Positions 54,330 to 62,550 of a stretch of 64,000 bases of DNA are shown here, in pieces. Below the pieces are notes generated by a model. It saw nothing but the letters and a program-made list of their open reading frames with translations. It had not been told where the DNA came from and ran no database searches. The first letter of the stretch is position 1. Every line of letters begins with the position of its first letter. A program made the position numbers and the translations under genes. The stretch is taken from positions 22,394 through 86,393 of the forward strand of contig NZ_QJKI01000014.1 in NCBI RefSeq assembly GCF_003201855.1, written 5' to 3'. Source of the stretch: Rivihabitans pingtungensis (lineage in GTDB: Bacteria; Pseudomonadota; Gammaproteobacteria; Burkholderiales; Aquaspirillaceae).

Positions 54330-54890
54330 ATGCCGCGCAAGTGGTTCAAACGTTATCTGCCCGACCCGGCCACCCTGGCTGCCAACCGCTGGCTGGCCTG
54401 GATGGGCCCGCGCCTGCACGATCCGCAGCTGTGGACGCTGCACCGACGCAATGTGGCGCGCGCGGTGGCGGTGGGCTTGTTTGCCGGGCTGATGCCCGGG
54501 CCCACACAGATGCTGACAGCCGGCGCGCTGGCCTGGTGCTGGCGCATCAACCTGCCGGTAGCGCTGGCCACCACGCTGTACACCAACCCGCTGACCATTG
54601 TTCCTTTATACTGGCTGGCTTATGAATATGGCTGTCTGCTCACCGGCCAGCAAGGCGGCCTGCCAGCGCTGCCGCCCGAGTGGGCTACGCAGGGATTTGG
54701 CGTCTGGCTGGGGCAGATGGTAGATTGGGCGCAAACCCTGGGCTGGCCCCTATTGCTGGGCGTGCCGGCGCTGGGGCTGACCCTGGGCCTGGCCGGCCAT
54801 GGACTGGTGATGCTGGCATGGCGATGGCATACTGTGCACGCTTGGCGGCATCGGCGGCACGCAAGGAAAACATCACATGGCTCTGACTGA
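54330..54890 (+). CDS. DUF2062 membrane protein
   Basis: A 186-residue inner-membrane protein. Residues 40-75 carry RRNVARAVAVGLFAGLMPGP, the DUF2062 signature, followed by three hydrophobic helices (INLPVALATTLYTNPLTIVP and two near the C-terminus). Function of the family is unknown. It starts an operon with overlapping genes: the nudF ATG lies 14 bp inside its 3' end. Only a weak GGA is seen before the ATG. Confidence 0.85.
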   Translation: MPRKWFKRYLPDPATLAANRWLAWMGPRLHDPQLWTLHRRNVARAVAVGLFAGLMPGPTQMLTAGALAWCWRINLPVALATTLYTNPLTIVPLYWLAYEYGCLLTGQQGGLPALPPEWATQGFGVWLGQMVDWAQTLGWPLLLGVPALGLTLGLAGHGLVMLAWRWHTVHAWRHRRHARKTSHGSD

Positions 54891-55434
54891 ACACACACTG
54901 GATTCGGAACAACTGCTCGAAGGCGGCTTTTTGCGCGTGTATCGGGATCGCGTGCGCCTGCCCGATGGCAGCGAGGCGCGGCGCGAGTACATCGCCCACC
55001 CTGGCGCGGTGGCGATTTTGCCGCTGACCGAGGCCGGCGAGCTGGTGCTGGTGCGCCAGTATCGCTATCCGGTGCGCCAGACCTTTCTGGAAATCCCCGC
55101 TGGCAAGATCGACGCTGGCGAGGCCTGGCTGGCCACCGCCCAGCGTGAACTGCTGGAAGAAACCGGCTATACCGCCCGCCGCTGGCATGCGCTGCCAGTG
55201 GCGCATCCGTGCATTGGCTATTCAGACGAAAAAATCGCCTATTTTGTGGCTGAAGGCCTGATTGCTGGCGACAGCCAGCCAGACGAAGGCGAGTTTGTCG
55301 AAGTGGAACACCTGCCGCTGACCGAAGTGATCGCCCGCGCCCAGCGCGGCGAGCTCAGCGACAGCAAAACGCTGACCGGCCTGTTCTGGCTGCAAGCCTG
55401 GCAATCTGGGATGTTGCGCAGTGAGCCGCTTTAA
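54877..55434 (+). CDS. nudF: NUDIX hydrolase, ADP-ribose pyrophosphatase type
   Basis: A 185-residue NUDIX enzyme that hydrolyses ADP-ribose and related nucleoside diphosphate sugars. The Nudix box is GKIDAGEAWLATAQRELLEE followed by TGY (about residues 70-92), preceded by the family segment LVRQYRYPVRQTFLEIPAG, which marks the ADPRase branch. It overlaps DUF2062 by 14 bp and the next gene by 14 bp, so all are translationally coupled. Confidence 0.92.
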   Translation: MALTEHTLDSEQLLEGGFLRVYRDRVRLPDGSEARREYIAHPGAVAILPLTEAGELVLVRQYRYPVRQTFLEIPAGKIDAGEAWLATAQRELLEETGYTARRWHALPVAHPCIGYSDEKIAYFVAEGLIAGDSQPDEGEFVEVEHLPLTEVIARAQRGELSDSKTLTGLFWLQAWQSGMLRSEPL

Positions 55435-55792
55435 CAACCATCACCATTCCCATCAGCACAGCCCAGGCCGCCAGCCGGGCTACTCTGGCGCGCACGCCGG
55501 CAATAAGGACGTGCCGCCACACTGCCAGGGCAAGCTGCGCTCGCTGGTCACCAATCAGACTTACCCGGCACTGTGCTACGACGTGCGCATCACCGGCATG
55601 CAGGTATGCACGCCGTATGTGCCGCAGCAGGGCGAACGCATCGAGCTGACCGTCTATCCGCCCGATATCGGTGGCCGCCCCAGCGAGCCCTTCACCACCG
55701 AAGTAGAAGCCGTATGCTGCCTGGAAGTGCAACAAGGCCAGCTGTATCAGCTGACCGTCAATATCGTCACCAGCTCGGTGCGCCGGCGCTGA
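55421..55792 (+). CDS. PilZ-like domain protein (weak)
   Basis: A 123-residue protein with a GTG start inside nudF (14-bp overlap). A His/Gln-rich N-terminus (MSRFNNHHHSHQHSPG) leads to a beta-rich domain: CYDVRITGMQVCTPYVPQQG and ERIELTVYPP resemble the D-x-S-x-x-G and strand pattern of PilZ-type c-di-GMP domains, but the RxxxR motif is not clear. The His-rich stretch could bind metal. The function is unproven; the assignment is tentative. Confidence 0.5.
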   Translation: MSRFNNHHHSHQHSPGRQPGYSGAHAGNKDVPPHCQGKLRSLVTNQTYPALCYDVRITGMQVCTPYVPQQGERIELTVYPPDIGGRPSEPFTTEVEAVCCLEVQQGQLYQLTVNIVTSSVRRR

Positions 55793-55810
55793 GTGTGGCG
55801 CACAGCCAGC

Positions 55811-56491
55811 ATGATCATCAAACCTCCCGATAGTCTCCAGGCCCGGCTGGCCGCCCAGCGCGCCACCTTGCCCGCGACCGACCCCGCCAGCGAAGCCCGC
55901 TTGCGCGGTCTGCACCAGCATTTGCGCGGCTTGCAGCACAGCGCCAACGATCTGGACGCCCAACTGGCCGACGGCACGCGCTGGGCGCTGCTGCACGACC
56001 TGCATCTGCGTATCGACGGGCGCTCGCTGTGGATTGACCATTTGCTGATCAATCGCCAGCTGGACATTCTGCTCCTGGCCAGCCCGCATTATGGCGATAG
56101 CCTGAGCGTGGACGAGCAGGGCGAGTTTTTTCGTGAAGTGCGCGGCCGCCGCCTGGGCTTTGCCTCGCCGCTGAACCGCCTGCACCGTCAGTTGGCGCTG
56201 CTGCGCACCTGGTCGCGGCAACTTGCCTGGCCATACCGTCAGGGTGGGCCGCTCACGCCCAGCTGGCTGTTTGCCGTGCTGCTGGCACCCCATGCCGACA
56301 GCGAAGCGCCCGCCGCATTTGCCGAGCTGCTGGTGCGCCCACACCAGCTGAACGACTGGCTGGCCATCCACACCCGCCATCCCGAGCGCAGCACGCTGGA
56401 TACCCTGGCGCACAGTGTGTCGGTGGACACCTTGCGCGGCTTTGCCCAGCAGTGGCATGACAGGCATATTGGGCCGGAGCAGGCGGGCTGA
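55811..56491 (+). CDS. NERD (nuclease-related) domain protein
   Basis: A 226-residue soluble protein. The central segment WALLHDLHLRIDGRSLWIDH, then LLINRQLDILLLASPHYGDS and GEFFREVRGRRLGFASPLNR, has the pattern of NERD domains (the IDH...E/DxxxL nuclease-like core and a later SPL.Q/RLHRQL). NERD proteins are restriction-endonuclease-like but often uncharacterised. A GTG at 55793 could be the start; I chose ATG 55811, and neither has a clear ribosome site. Last gene of the DUF2062-nudF-PilZ-like operon; a terminator follows. Confidence 0.7.
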   Translation: MIIKPPDSLQARLAAQRATLPATDPASEARLRGLHQHLRGLQHSANDLDAQLADGTRWALLHDLHLRIDGRSLWIDHLLINRQLDILLLASPHYGDSLSVDEQGEFFREVRGRRLGFASPLNRLHRQLALLRTWSRQLAWPYRQGGPLTPSWLFAVLLAPHADSEAPAAFAELLVRPHQLNDWLAIHTRHPERSTLDTLAHSVSVDTLRGFAQQWHDRHIGPEQAG

Positions 56492-56505
56492 AAAACAGTG
56501 CCTAA

Positions 56506-56550
56506 TCAAAAAACAACGGCGGTCGATGATTCGACCGCCGTTGTTTTTTG
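56506..56550. terminator. Bidirectional terminator between the NERD gene and the YdcF-like gene
   Basis: A 15-bp perfect stem (56512-56526 with 56531-56545, starting AACAACGGCGG), 4-nt loop, flanked by A5 and T6 tracts, so it serves both convergent genes. Confidence 0.92.
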
Positions 56551-56575
56551 TTGCCAGCACCCGCCGCGCTTACGC

Positions 56576-57346
56576 TCAGAACACCCCACGCAGCGCATAA
56601 GCCAGCAGGCCCACGCCTTCGCGCAGCGCCTGGCTGCTGTGCCACAGCGCTTGCGCGCTGGGCAGCACGCTATACGGCAGACGCAGGGTGGGCCGGCTTT
56701 GGCCGGTGGGGGCGGGGATGACTTGCAAGCCGGTGGCGGCAAAACTGCGCAGCGCGCGCGGCATATGCCAGCTGTGGGTAACCAGGGCAATGCGGCGCAC
56801 GCCGGCGGCGTGCAGGATCTCGGCGCTGAAACGGGCGTTTTCGGCGGTGTTCACCGAGCGGGTTTCCTGCCAGCGCACCGGCGTGGCAAAGTCCTGCGCC
56901 AGCGATAAGGCCATCAGCTCAGCCTCGGCCGGGCCGCCTTCCGGGCTGCCGCCGGAGGCCAGCAGCGGTTTGCCGGATTGGCGCGCCAGCTGGGCAGCGT
57001 GGCGCAGACGCACCAGTTGGCCGTCGCTGATGGTGTCCATGCCGCCCTGGTCGGCGGCGGCTTCACGCCGGCCGCCACCCAGCACCACGATGGCGTCCAC
57101 CTGCTGCAAATCTGCGGCGCGAATCGGTGTAGCGATTTCCACCGAGTGTTGCAGCTGCGCCGCCAGCCAAGGGGTGGACAGCGCGTATAGCGTCAGCATG
57201 GTTCCGCCCACGCACAGCCGCGCCAGCCAGGGCCGGCGGCGGCGCTGCCAAGCGGCCAGCGCCAACAGCCACAGCCAGACGCCGGGCGGCAAAACAAACG
57301 CCCCGACCAGGGCGGACAGCCACAGTTCGGGGCGTTCGATCAGCAC
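56576..57346 (-). CDS. YdcF/DUF218-family membrane protein
   Basis: A 256-residue protein with two N-terminal membrane helices (ALVGAFVLPPGVWLWLLALA and LCVGGTMLTLYALSTPWLAA) and a C-terminal DUF218 domain showing DAIVVLGGGRRE, SGGSPEGGPAEAE and THSWHMPRALRSF. This family (YdcF, SanA, ElyC) is linked to envelope glycan or lipid-carrier metabolism. The start is GTG at 57346. It lies 10 bp after livF on the same strand, so it is probably co-transcribed with the liv genes. Confidence 0.88.
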   Translation of the reverse strand: MLIERPELWLSALVGAFVLPPGVWLWLLALAAWQRRRRPWLARLCVGGTMLTLYALSTPWLAAQLQHSVEIATPIRAADLQQVDAIVVLGGGRREAAADQGGMDTISDGQLVRLRHAAQLARQSGKPLLASGGSPEGGPAEAELMALSLAQDFATPVRWQETRSVNTAENARFSAEILHAAGVRRIALVTHSWHMPRALRSFAATGLQVIPAPTGQSRPTLRLPYSVLPSAQALWHSSQALREGVGLLAYALRGVF

Positions 57347-57356
57347 GGGCTGCGCC

Positions 57357-58067
57357 TTATTCGCCGAGGTAGGCTTTTTGCACAGCGTCGCTGCTCAGCA
57401 GTTCGCTGGCGGCGCCAGACATGGTGATGCGTCCGGATTCCATCACATAGCCACGGTCGGAGATTTCCAGCGCCAGCTTGGCGTTTTGTTCAACCAGCAG
57501 AATGGTCACGCCTTGCTTGGAAATCATCTGCACGATTTCGAAGATCTTTTGCACGATGATCGGCGCCAGACCCATCGACGGCTCATCCAGCAGCAGCAGC
57601 TTGGGCTTGGACAGCATGGCACGGCCCATGGCCACCATTTGCTGCTCGCCGCCGGACAGGGTGCCGGCCAGCTGGGTCATGCGCTCTTTCAGGCGCGGAA
57701 ACAGCTCGTAGACGTAGTCGATTTCGCTGCGGATGGCGCTTTCGTCGTTGCGATAGTAAGCGCCCATGCGCAGGTTTTCTTCGACGGTCAGCCGGCCAAA
57801 CACGCCACGGCCTTCCGGCACCATCACCAGGCCCTTGCGGACAAAGTCGAACACCGGGGTTTTGCCGGTCGGCTTGCCATCGTACTGAATGGTGCCTTCG
57901 GCCGGTTTGACCATGCCCACCAGGGTGCGCAGGGTGGTGGTTTTGCCGGCGCCGTTGGCGCCGATCAAGGTCACCAGTTCGCCTTGGTCGATGTGCAGGT
58001 CGATGCCCTTGACAGCCTGAATGCCACCGTAGGCCACTTTGAGGTTTTTGACTTCTAACAGGCTCAT
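57357..58067 (-). CDS. livF: Branched-chain amino acid ABC transporter, ATP-binding protein LivF
   Basis: A 236-residue ATPase. Walker A GANGAGKTTTL (about 37-47), signature TLSGGEQQM, Walker B LLLDEPSMGLAP, and the LivF hallmarks VPEGRGVFGRLTVEENLRMG are visible. The ATG overlaps the livG stop (ATGA), confirming the start; the longer frame is spurious. It pairs with LivG on the LivHM permease. Confidence 0.95.
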   Translation of the reverse strand: MSLLEVKNLKVAYGGIQAVKGIDLHIDQGELVTLIGANGAGKTTTLRTLVGMVKPAEGTIQYDGKPTGKTPVFDFVRKGLVMVPEGRGVFGRLTVEENLRMGAYYRNDESAIRSEIDYVYELFPRLKERMTQLAGTLSGGEQQMVAMGRAMLSKPKLLLLDEPSMGLAPIIVQKIFEIVQMISKQGVTILLVEQNAKLALEISDRGYVMESGRITMSGAASELLSSDAVQKAYLGE

Positions 58068-58834
58068 GCGTGTGCCGCTCCCAGGTAGGCCTCGATGACT
58101 CGGGGGTTGCTCTTGACTTCTTGCGGAACGCCTTCGGCGATTTTCTTGCCGTAGTCCAGCACGGCGATGCGGTCGCACAAGGTCATCATCAGCTTGACGT
58201 CGTGTTCGATCAGCAGCAGGGTCACGCCGCTGCTGCGGACTTTTTCCATCAGGGCTTGCAGGTCTTCGGTTTCACGCGGGTTCATGCCGGCGGCCGGTTC
58301 GTCCAACGCCAGCAGGGTCGGGTCGGTGGCCAGCGCGCGGGCGATTTCCAGGCGGCGCTGGTGGCCGTAGGACAGATTGCGGGCGCGTTCGTTGGCGACA
58401 TTGCCGATGCCCACATAGTTGAGCAGCTCACGGGCGCGGTCACGGATGGCTTTTTCTTCGGCCATGGTGGCGCGGTCGCGCAGGATGGCGCCCAGGGCGC
58501 CGGCCTTGGTGCGCACATGACGGCCGACCATGACATTTTCCAGCGCGGTCATTTCGCCAAACAGGCGAATGTTCTGGAAGGTGCGGGCAATACCGGCCTT
58601 CACCACCACGTGCGGCTTCTGGCGGAACAGGTCCTGGCCATTGAAGGTGAACTTGCCTTCGTCCGGCTGATACAGCCCGGTCAACACGTTGAACAGCGTG
58701 GTCTTGCCGGCGCCATTCGGGCCGATCAGGCCGTAGATTTCGCCGCGATTGATGGTCAGGCCTACGTCGTTGAGCGCGTGCAGGCCGCCAAAGCGTTTGT
58801 GGATACCTTCGATTTTCAGCAGTGCGTCGGCCAT
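58064..58834 (-). CDS. livG: Branched-chain amino acid ABC transporter, ATP-binding protein LivG
   Basis: A 256-residue ATPase: Walker A GPNGAGKTTLF (about 38-48), IARTFQNIRLFGEMTALENV (typical of LivG), signature NLSYGHQRRLEIARAL (LSYG variant normal for LivG) and Walker B LLALDEPAAGMNP. AAAGGG precedes the ATG. Only 4 bp separate it from livM. Confidence 0.95.
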   Translation of the reverse strand: MADALLKIEGIHKRFGGLHALNDVGLTINRGEIYGLIGPNGAGKTTLFNVLTGLYQPDEGKFTFNGQDLFRQKPHVVVKAGIARTFQNIRLFGEMTALENVMVGRHVRTKAGALGAILRDRATMAEEKAIRDRARELLNYVGIGNVANERARNLSYGHQRRLEIARALATDPTLLALDEPAAGMNPRETEDLQALMEKVRSSGVTLLLIEHDVKLMMTLCDRIAVLDYGKKIAEGVPQEVKSNPRVIEAYLGAAHA

Positions 58835-58838
58835 GTCA

Positions 58839-59948
58839 TTACCCTTTCAGTCCGTCGGCAGCCTGGGAGTCGGCGGCAGGAATGCCGTCGTCCAGCGCAT
58901 CGTGGAATTCTGCCTTGCGGCGCTTGGACGGCCACAGGCCTTCCGGGCGCACCAGCATCACCACAATCAGCGCCAGGCCAAACATCAGCATGCGGGCGTT
59001 TTCCGGGTCCACGATCATGCGGCCAAAGGCTTTCATTTGCAGCGGGCCAATGATGTCGCGCAGCAGTTCCGGGGTGACGGTCAACAGCACGGCGCCCAGA
59101 ATCACGCCGGAGATATTGCCCATGCCGCCCAGCACCACCATGGCCAGCACCATGATGGATTCCATCAGGCCAAAGGATTCTGGCGAGACAAAGCCCTGGA
59201 AGCTGGCGAACAGGCCGCCGGCCACGCCGCCAAAGGTGGCGCCCATGGCAAAGGCCAGCAGTTTGATATTGCGGATGTTCAGGCCCATGGCGTTGGCGGC
59301 CACGTCGTCTTCACGCAAGGCCACCCAGGCGCGGCCAATGCGGGAGTGTTGCAGGCGATGGCAGATGATCACGGTCAGCACGGCCAGCAGCAGGAACAGG
59401 TAGTAATAGATGTACACGCTGTTGTAAGTCGTGCCGAACAGCTCAACCGGCTTGCCCAGCGAGAAGCCGGCCACTTCGATCGGCTTGATCATATTGATGC
59501 CTTGCGGGCCGTTGGTGATGTTCACCGGCGCATTCAGGTTGTTCATGAAAATGCGGATGATTTCACCAAAGCCCAGGGTGACGATGGCCAGATAGTCACC
59601 GCGCAGGCGCAACACCGGCGTGCCCAGCATGATGCCGAAGAAGGCCGCCAGAATGGCGCCCAGCGGCAGAATGAACCACCACGGCATGAAGATGCTCAGG
59701 TGCGGCGAGTTCAGCAGGGCAAAGGTGTAGGCGCCCACGGCGTAGAAGGCGATATAGCCCAGGTCCAGCAGGCCAGCGAAGCCGACCACGATGTTCAGGC
59801 CCAGCGCCAGCATGATGTACAGCAATGCGAAGTCCAGGGTGCGAACCCAGGAGTTCCCCAGGGTGCTGCCGACAATAAAGGGCAGCACGGCCAGCACGAT
59901 GCCCGACAGGGCAAAGGCAAGCATCCGTTTGGATTGGTTTTGCGGCAT
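58839..59948 (-). CDS. livM: Branched-chain amino acid ABC transporter, permease LivM
   Basis: A 369-residue membrane protein with about ten helices. The conserved block LRGDYLAIVTLGFGEIIRIF and GRAWVALREDDVAANAMGLN (cytoplasmic coupling loop), then FQGFVSPESFGLMES, are typical LivM. GGGGAGA precedes the ATG. It forms a heterodimer with LivH. Confidence 0.95.
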   Translation of the reverse strand: MPQNQSKRMLAFALSGIVLAVLPFIVGSTLGNSWVRTLDFALLYIMLALGLNIVVGFAGLLDLGYIAFYAVGAYTFALLNSPHLSIFMPWWFILPLGAILAAFFGIMLGTPVLRLRGDYLAIVTLGFGEIIRIFMNNLNAPVNITNGPQGINMIKPIEVAGFSLGKPVELFGTTYNSVYIYYYLFLLLAVLTVIICHRLQHSRIGRAWVALREDDVAANAMGLNIRNIKLLAFAMGATFGGVAGGLFASFQGFVSPESFGLMESIMVLAMVVLGGMGNISGVILGAVLLTVTPELLRDIIGPLQMKAFGRMIVDPENARMLMFGLALIVVMLVRPEGLWPSKRRKAEFHDALDDGIPAADSQAADGLKG

Positions 59949-59967
59949 GTGTGTAGTTCTCCCCGAA

Positions 59968-60897
59968 TCAGGCGCGTTCGGCCACGCGTTCGCCCAGCAG
60001 GCCGGACGGACGGAACACCAGCACCAGGATCAGCACGGCGAAGGCGAAAATGTCTTGATAGTGGCTGCCCAGGAAGCCGCCGGTGAGGTCGCCGATATAG
60101 CCAGCGCCCAGCGACTCGATCACCCCCAGCAGGATGCCGCCGACCACGGCGCCGCCCAGGTTGCCAATGCCGCCCAGCACAGCGGCGGTAAAGGCCTTCA
60201 GGCCAATCAGAAAGCCCATGTGCGAGTGGGCCTGGTCGTAGTTGGCGGCCACCATGACGCCGGCCACCGCGCCCAGACCGGCGCCCAGCACAAAGGTGGC
60301 GGAGATGATGGTGTTGACGTTCACGCCCATCAGGCCAGCCACTGCCGGGTTTTGGCTGGTGGCGCGCATGGCGCGGCCCAACTTGGTTTTTTCCACCATG
60401 AACAGCAGGCCGGCCATGATGGCGATGGCGGAGATCACGATGAACACTTGCAGATCAGTGATGCTGGCGCCCAGGACATTGATCGGGTCGTGCGGCAACA
60501 GCGGCGGGAAGGGAATGTAGTTGCGGCCCCAGATCAGGATGGCGACGTTCTGCAACACAATGGACAGGCCAATGGCGGTGATCAGCGGGGCCAGACGCGG
60601 CGCATTGCGCAGCGGGCGGTAAGCAATGCGCTCGATGGCGAAGCCCATCAGCATGCACACCGGGATGGCCAGCATCAAGGCCAGCAGCACCACGACCGGG
60701 CCGGGCAAAGACAAACCCATGCCGGTCAGCATGCCGATGATGGAGATGGTGACCATGGCGCCAAACATCACCACCTCGCCATGGGCAAAGTTGATCAGAC
60801 CCATGATGCCATACACCATGGTATACCCCAGCGCAATCAGCGCGTAAATACTGCCGAGCACCAGCCCGTTCAGGATTTGTTGAAGAAAAATATCCAC
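59968..60897 (-). CDS. livH: Branched-chain amino acid ABC transporter, permease LivH
   Basis: A 309-residue membrane protein with about eight helices: LNGLVLGSIYALIALGYTMV near the N-terminus, the coupling loop LGRAMRATSQNPAVAGLMGV, and LGGIGNLGGAVVGG near the C-terminus. The start is GTG at 60897 with AAGGAGA upstream. First gene of livHMGF-ydcF-like; no periplasmic binding protein gene precedes it, and a 600-bp palindrome-rich leader region does. Confidence 0.95.
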   Translation of the reverse strand: MDIFLQQILNGLVLGSIYALIALGYTMVYGIMGLINFAHGEVVMFGAMVTISIIGMLTGMGLSLPGPVVVLLALMLAIPVCMLMGFAIERIAYRPLRNAPRLAPLITAIGLSIVLQNVAILIWGRNYIPFPPLLPHDPINVLGASITDLQVFIVISAIAIMAGLLFMVEKTKLGRAMRATSQNPAVAGLMGVNVNTIISATFVLGAGLGAVAGVMVAANYDQAHSHMGFLIGLKAFTAAVLGGIGNLGGAVVGGILLGVIESLGAGYIGDLTGGFLGSHYQDIFAFAVLILVLVFRPSGLLGERVAERA

Positions 60898-61160
60898 TGT
60901 GGGAAATCTCCTTGAGAGCCGCCTCAGTCGGTCTGGTGAACCGACGGCACGTTGGTTTTATTAGCACGCGCCAACAGGTTTTTGACACCGTCAGCGCGCG
61001 AGCGGTCGGATTATGTCTAGCTGATTACACGCTGTCAATCATAATCTGAGCCGCTTTACCTGCCGCCACATTGGGTTTGCCCCATTGGGAAGCCATTCTG
61101 CAATACAATGATTTTACAACAAAAAATAAAAACGATACGTATAAATACGGTAATCGTTAT

Positions 61161-61173
61161 GTTGCAATGCAAA
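61161..61173. promoter_or_regulatory. TGC-N3-GCA palindrome upstream of livH
   Basis: GTTGCAATGCAAA, one mismatch from the perfect sites before fadL, ackA and the acyl-CoA dehydrogenase gene, and directly next to a second dyad (61131-61157). Confidence 0.45.
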
Positions 61174-61242
61174 CCGAGATGGCGTGATCTGCATTACCGG
61201 TCAGCATGACAAGCTCCTGAAAGCTTATTTAGCACTCAAATT

Positions 61243-61271
61243 GTGCAACGCACCTGAATTGTGCAGTGCAC
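61243..61271. promoter_or_regulatory. Paired GTGC-N3-GCAC sites upstream of livH
   Basis: GTGCAACGCAC and GTGCAGTGCAC, each preceded by AATT, 18 bp apart centre to centre (under two helical turns), so a regulator could bind both on nearly the same face. They share the TGC-N3-GCA core. Confidence 0.45.
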
Positions 61272-61500
61272 ATTGAAAAACACCGGGTAAAACTCACTTG
61301 TCGCAAATACATTGATACAGAACGAACAGATATAAGCAGGAAAAGTGCCAGGAATGTTCGTTTTTAAACAATCAGCGCGTCAAACGCGCCAGCTTGCCAA
61401 CACTTTCCACCACAAAATCAGCGAAGGCAAGCAGTTCATGCTCAAACAGCCACGCACAATTGAATGCGTGGCAAGATATTTCTCTTAATACAGGGTATTT

Positions 61501-62550
61501 TCAGGGTAAAATCTGGCTTAAATCCTGCGGCGGATGCAAAGGCACTGCCCGCAGCACATCGCCCTCGCGCACGCCCAGCATCTGGGCGGTGTCGTCATCC
61601 AGCGGCAGCACGCCATGCGGCGCATCCAGCAGCTTCACCGTCATGCGAAAATCGCTCAATCCGGTGCTGGCCAGCAGCCACGGTTGGGCGTGCGCCGATG
61701 GCGCAGCTTTTTCTTCGCACACCGTCCACAGCCGGCTGTGCCGCACTGCACGAATTTCGTGCAGAAAGGCCTCGACGGTCGGGCCGGCGTCAAAAATATC
61801 GACGTAGCCCTGGTAGCGGAAACCCTCTTCTTGCAGCATGGCCAGCGCCGGCTGGGTTTTTTCGTGCACCTGGCCAATCACGGCGCGCGCCTCGGCCGGC
61901 AGCAGATCGACATACACCGGATACTTGGGCATCAGCTCGGCCACCACAGACTTGTCGCCCACCCCGGTCAGATGATCGGCCTGGGCAAACTCCACGGTGA
62001 AGAAATGCCGGCCCAGGGCCTCCCAGAACGGCGAGCGGCCTTGTTCGTCGGCCACGCCGCGCATTTCGGCGATGACTTTATTGGCAAAGCGCTCAGGGTG
62101 TTGCGCCATGAACAGAAAACGACACTTGGACAACATCGCGCCCAAGTGCTCACGCCGCCAGTCCGGGTGCAGGAACAGCGCACACACTTCGGTGCTGCCG
62201 GTGTGGTCATTGGAGAGAAACAGGGTTTCTGCGCTGGAATAGATATTCAGCGACGGCGAGGCGTGGATCACCTTGCCCACCCGGTAGTTGTACCAGGGCG
62301 AATGCAGGCCCAGCGCCGACTCAATGCTGCATGTGCCGACCAATTGGCCGGTGTCGCTGCATTCCAGCACAAACAGATAGCCTTGATTGGCGCGCGGCAG
62401 CTCGTTGCGCAAGGTGCGCTGGCTGCGCTCAATGCGCTCGGCCAGCTGGGCGGGGTCGGCCTGCAATGAGGTGACGCCAATATCAGCCAGTCGGGCCAGC
62501 GCCACCAGGGCGTCCAGATCGTCCGGACGCGCCATGCGGATCAGCATCAT
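61501..62550 (-). CDS. aruG: Arginine N-succinyltransferase, beta subunit
   Basis: A 349-residue AstA-family acyltransferase, first step of the arginine succinyltransferase (AST) catabolic pathway. It begins MMLIRMARPDDLDALVALAR and contains LVGTCSIESALGLHSPWYNY, MLSKCRFLFMAQHPERFANK, GRSPFWEALGRHFF and YVDIFDAGPTVEAF, all as in AruG of Pseudomonas. AAGGAGA lies before the ATG, which overlaps the aruF stop (ATGA). It should form a heteromer with AruF. astD/B/E-type genes do not follow, so the rest of the pathway is elsewhere. Confidence 0.92.
   Translation of the reverse strand: MMLIRMARPDDLDALVALARLADIGVTSLQADPAQLAERIERSQRTLRNELPRANQGYLFVLECSDTGQLVGTCSIESALGLHSPWYNYRVGKVIHASPSLNIYSSAETLFLSNDHTGSTEVCALFLHPDWRREHLGAMLSKCRFLFMAQHPERFANKVIAEMRGVADEQGRSPFWEALGRHFFTVEFAQADHLTGVGDKSVVAELMPKYPVYVDLLPAEARAVIGQVHEKTQPALAMLQEEGFRYQGYVDIFDAGPTVEAFLHEIRAVRHSRLWTVCEEKAAPSAHAQPWLLASTGLSDFRMTVKLLDAPHGVLPLDDDTAQMLGVREGDVLRAVPLHPPQDLSQILP

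Larger units (their letters stand above)
60898..61500. promoter_or_regulatory. Palindrome-rich leader/promoter region upstream of livHMGF
   Basis: This 603-bp gap has no gene. It contains an AT-rich promoter-like stretch (61107-61160), a dyad AACGAT...AATCGTT with inner CGTAT-AA-ATACG (61131-61157), a GTTGCAATGCAAA site (61161-61173) and two more TGC-N3-GCA sites spaced 18 bp (61243-61253 and 61261-61271). Toward 61375-61391 a small GCGCGT/ACGCGC hairpin could end aruG transcription. Confidence 0.5.

Noticed and set aside
52275..54890. 871-codon plus-strand frame across the acyl-CoA dehydrogenase gene
   Set aside because: Only its last 187 codons (DUF2062) are protein-like; the rest is antisense to the dehydrogenase. 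The real start is at 54330.
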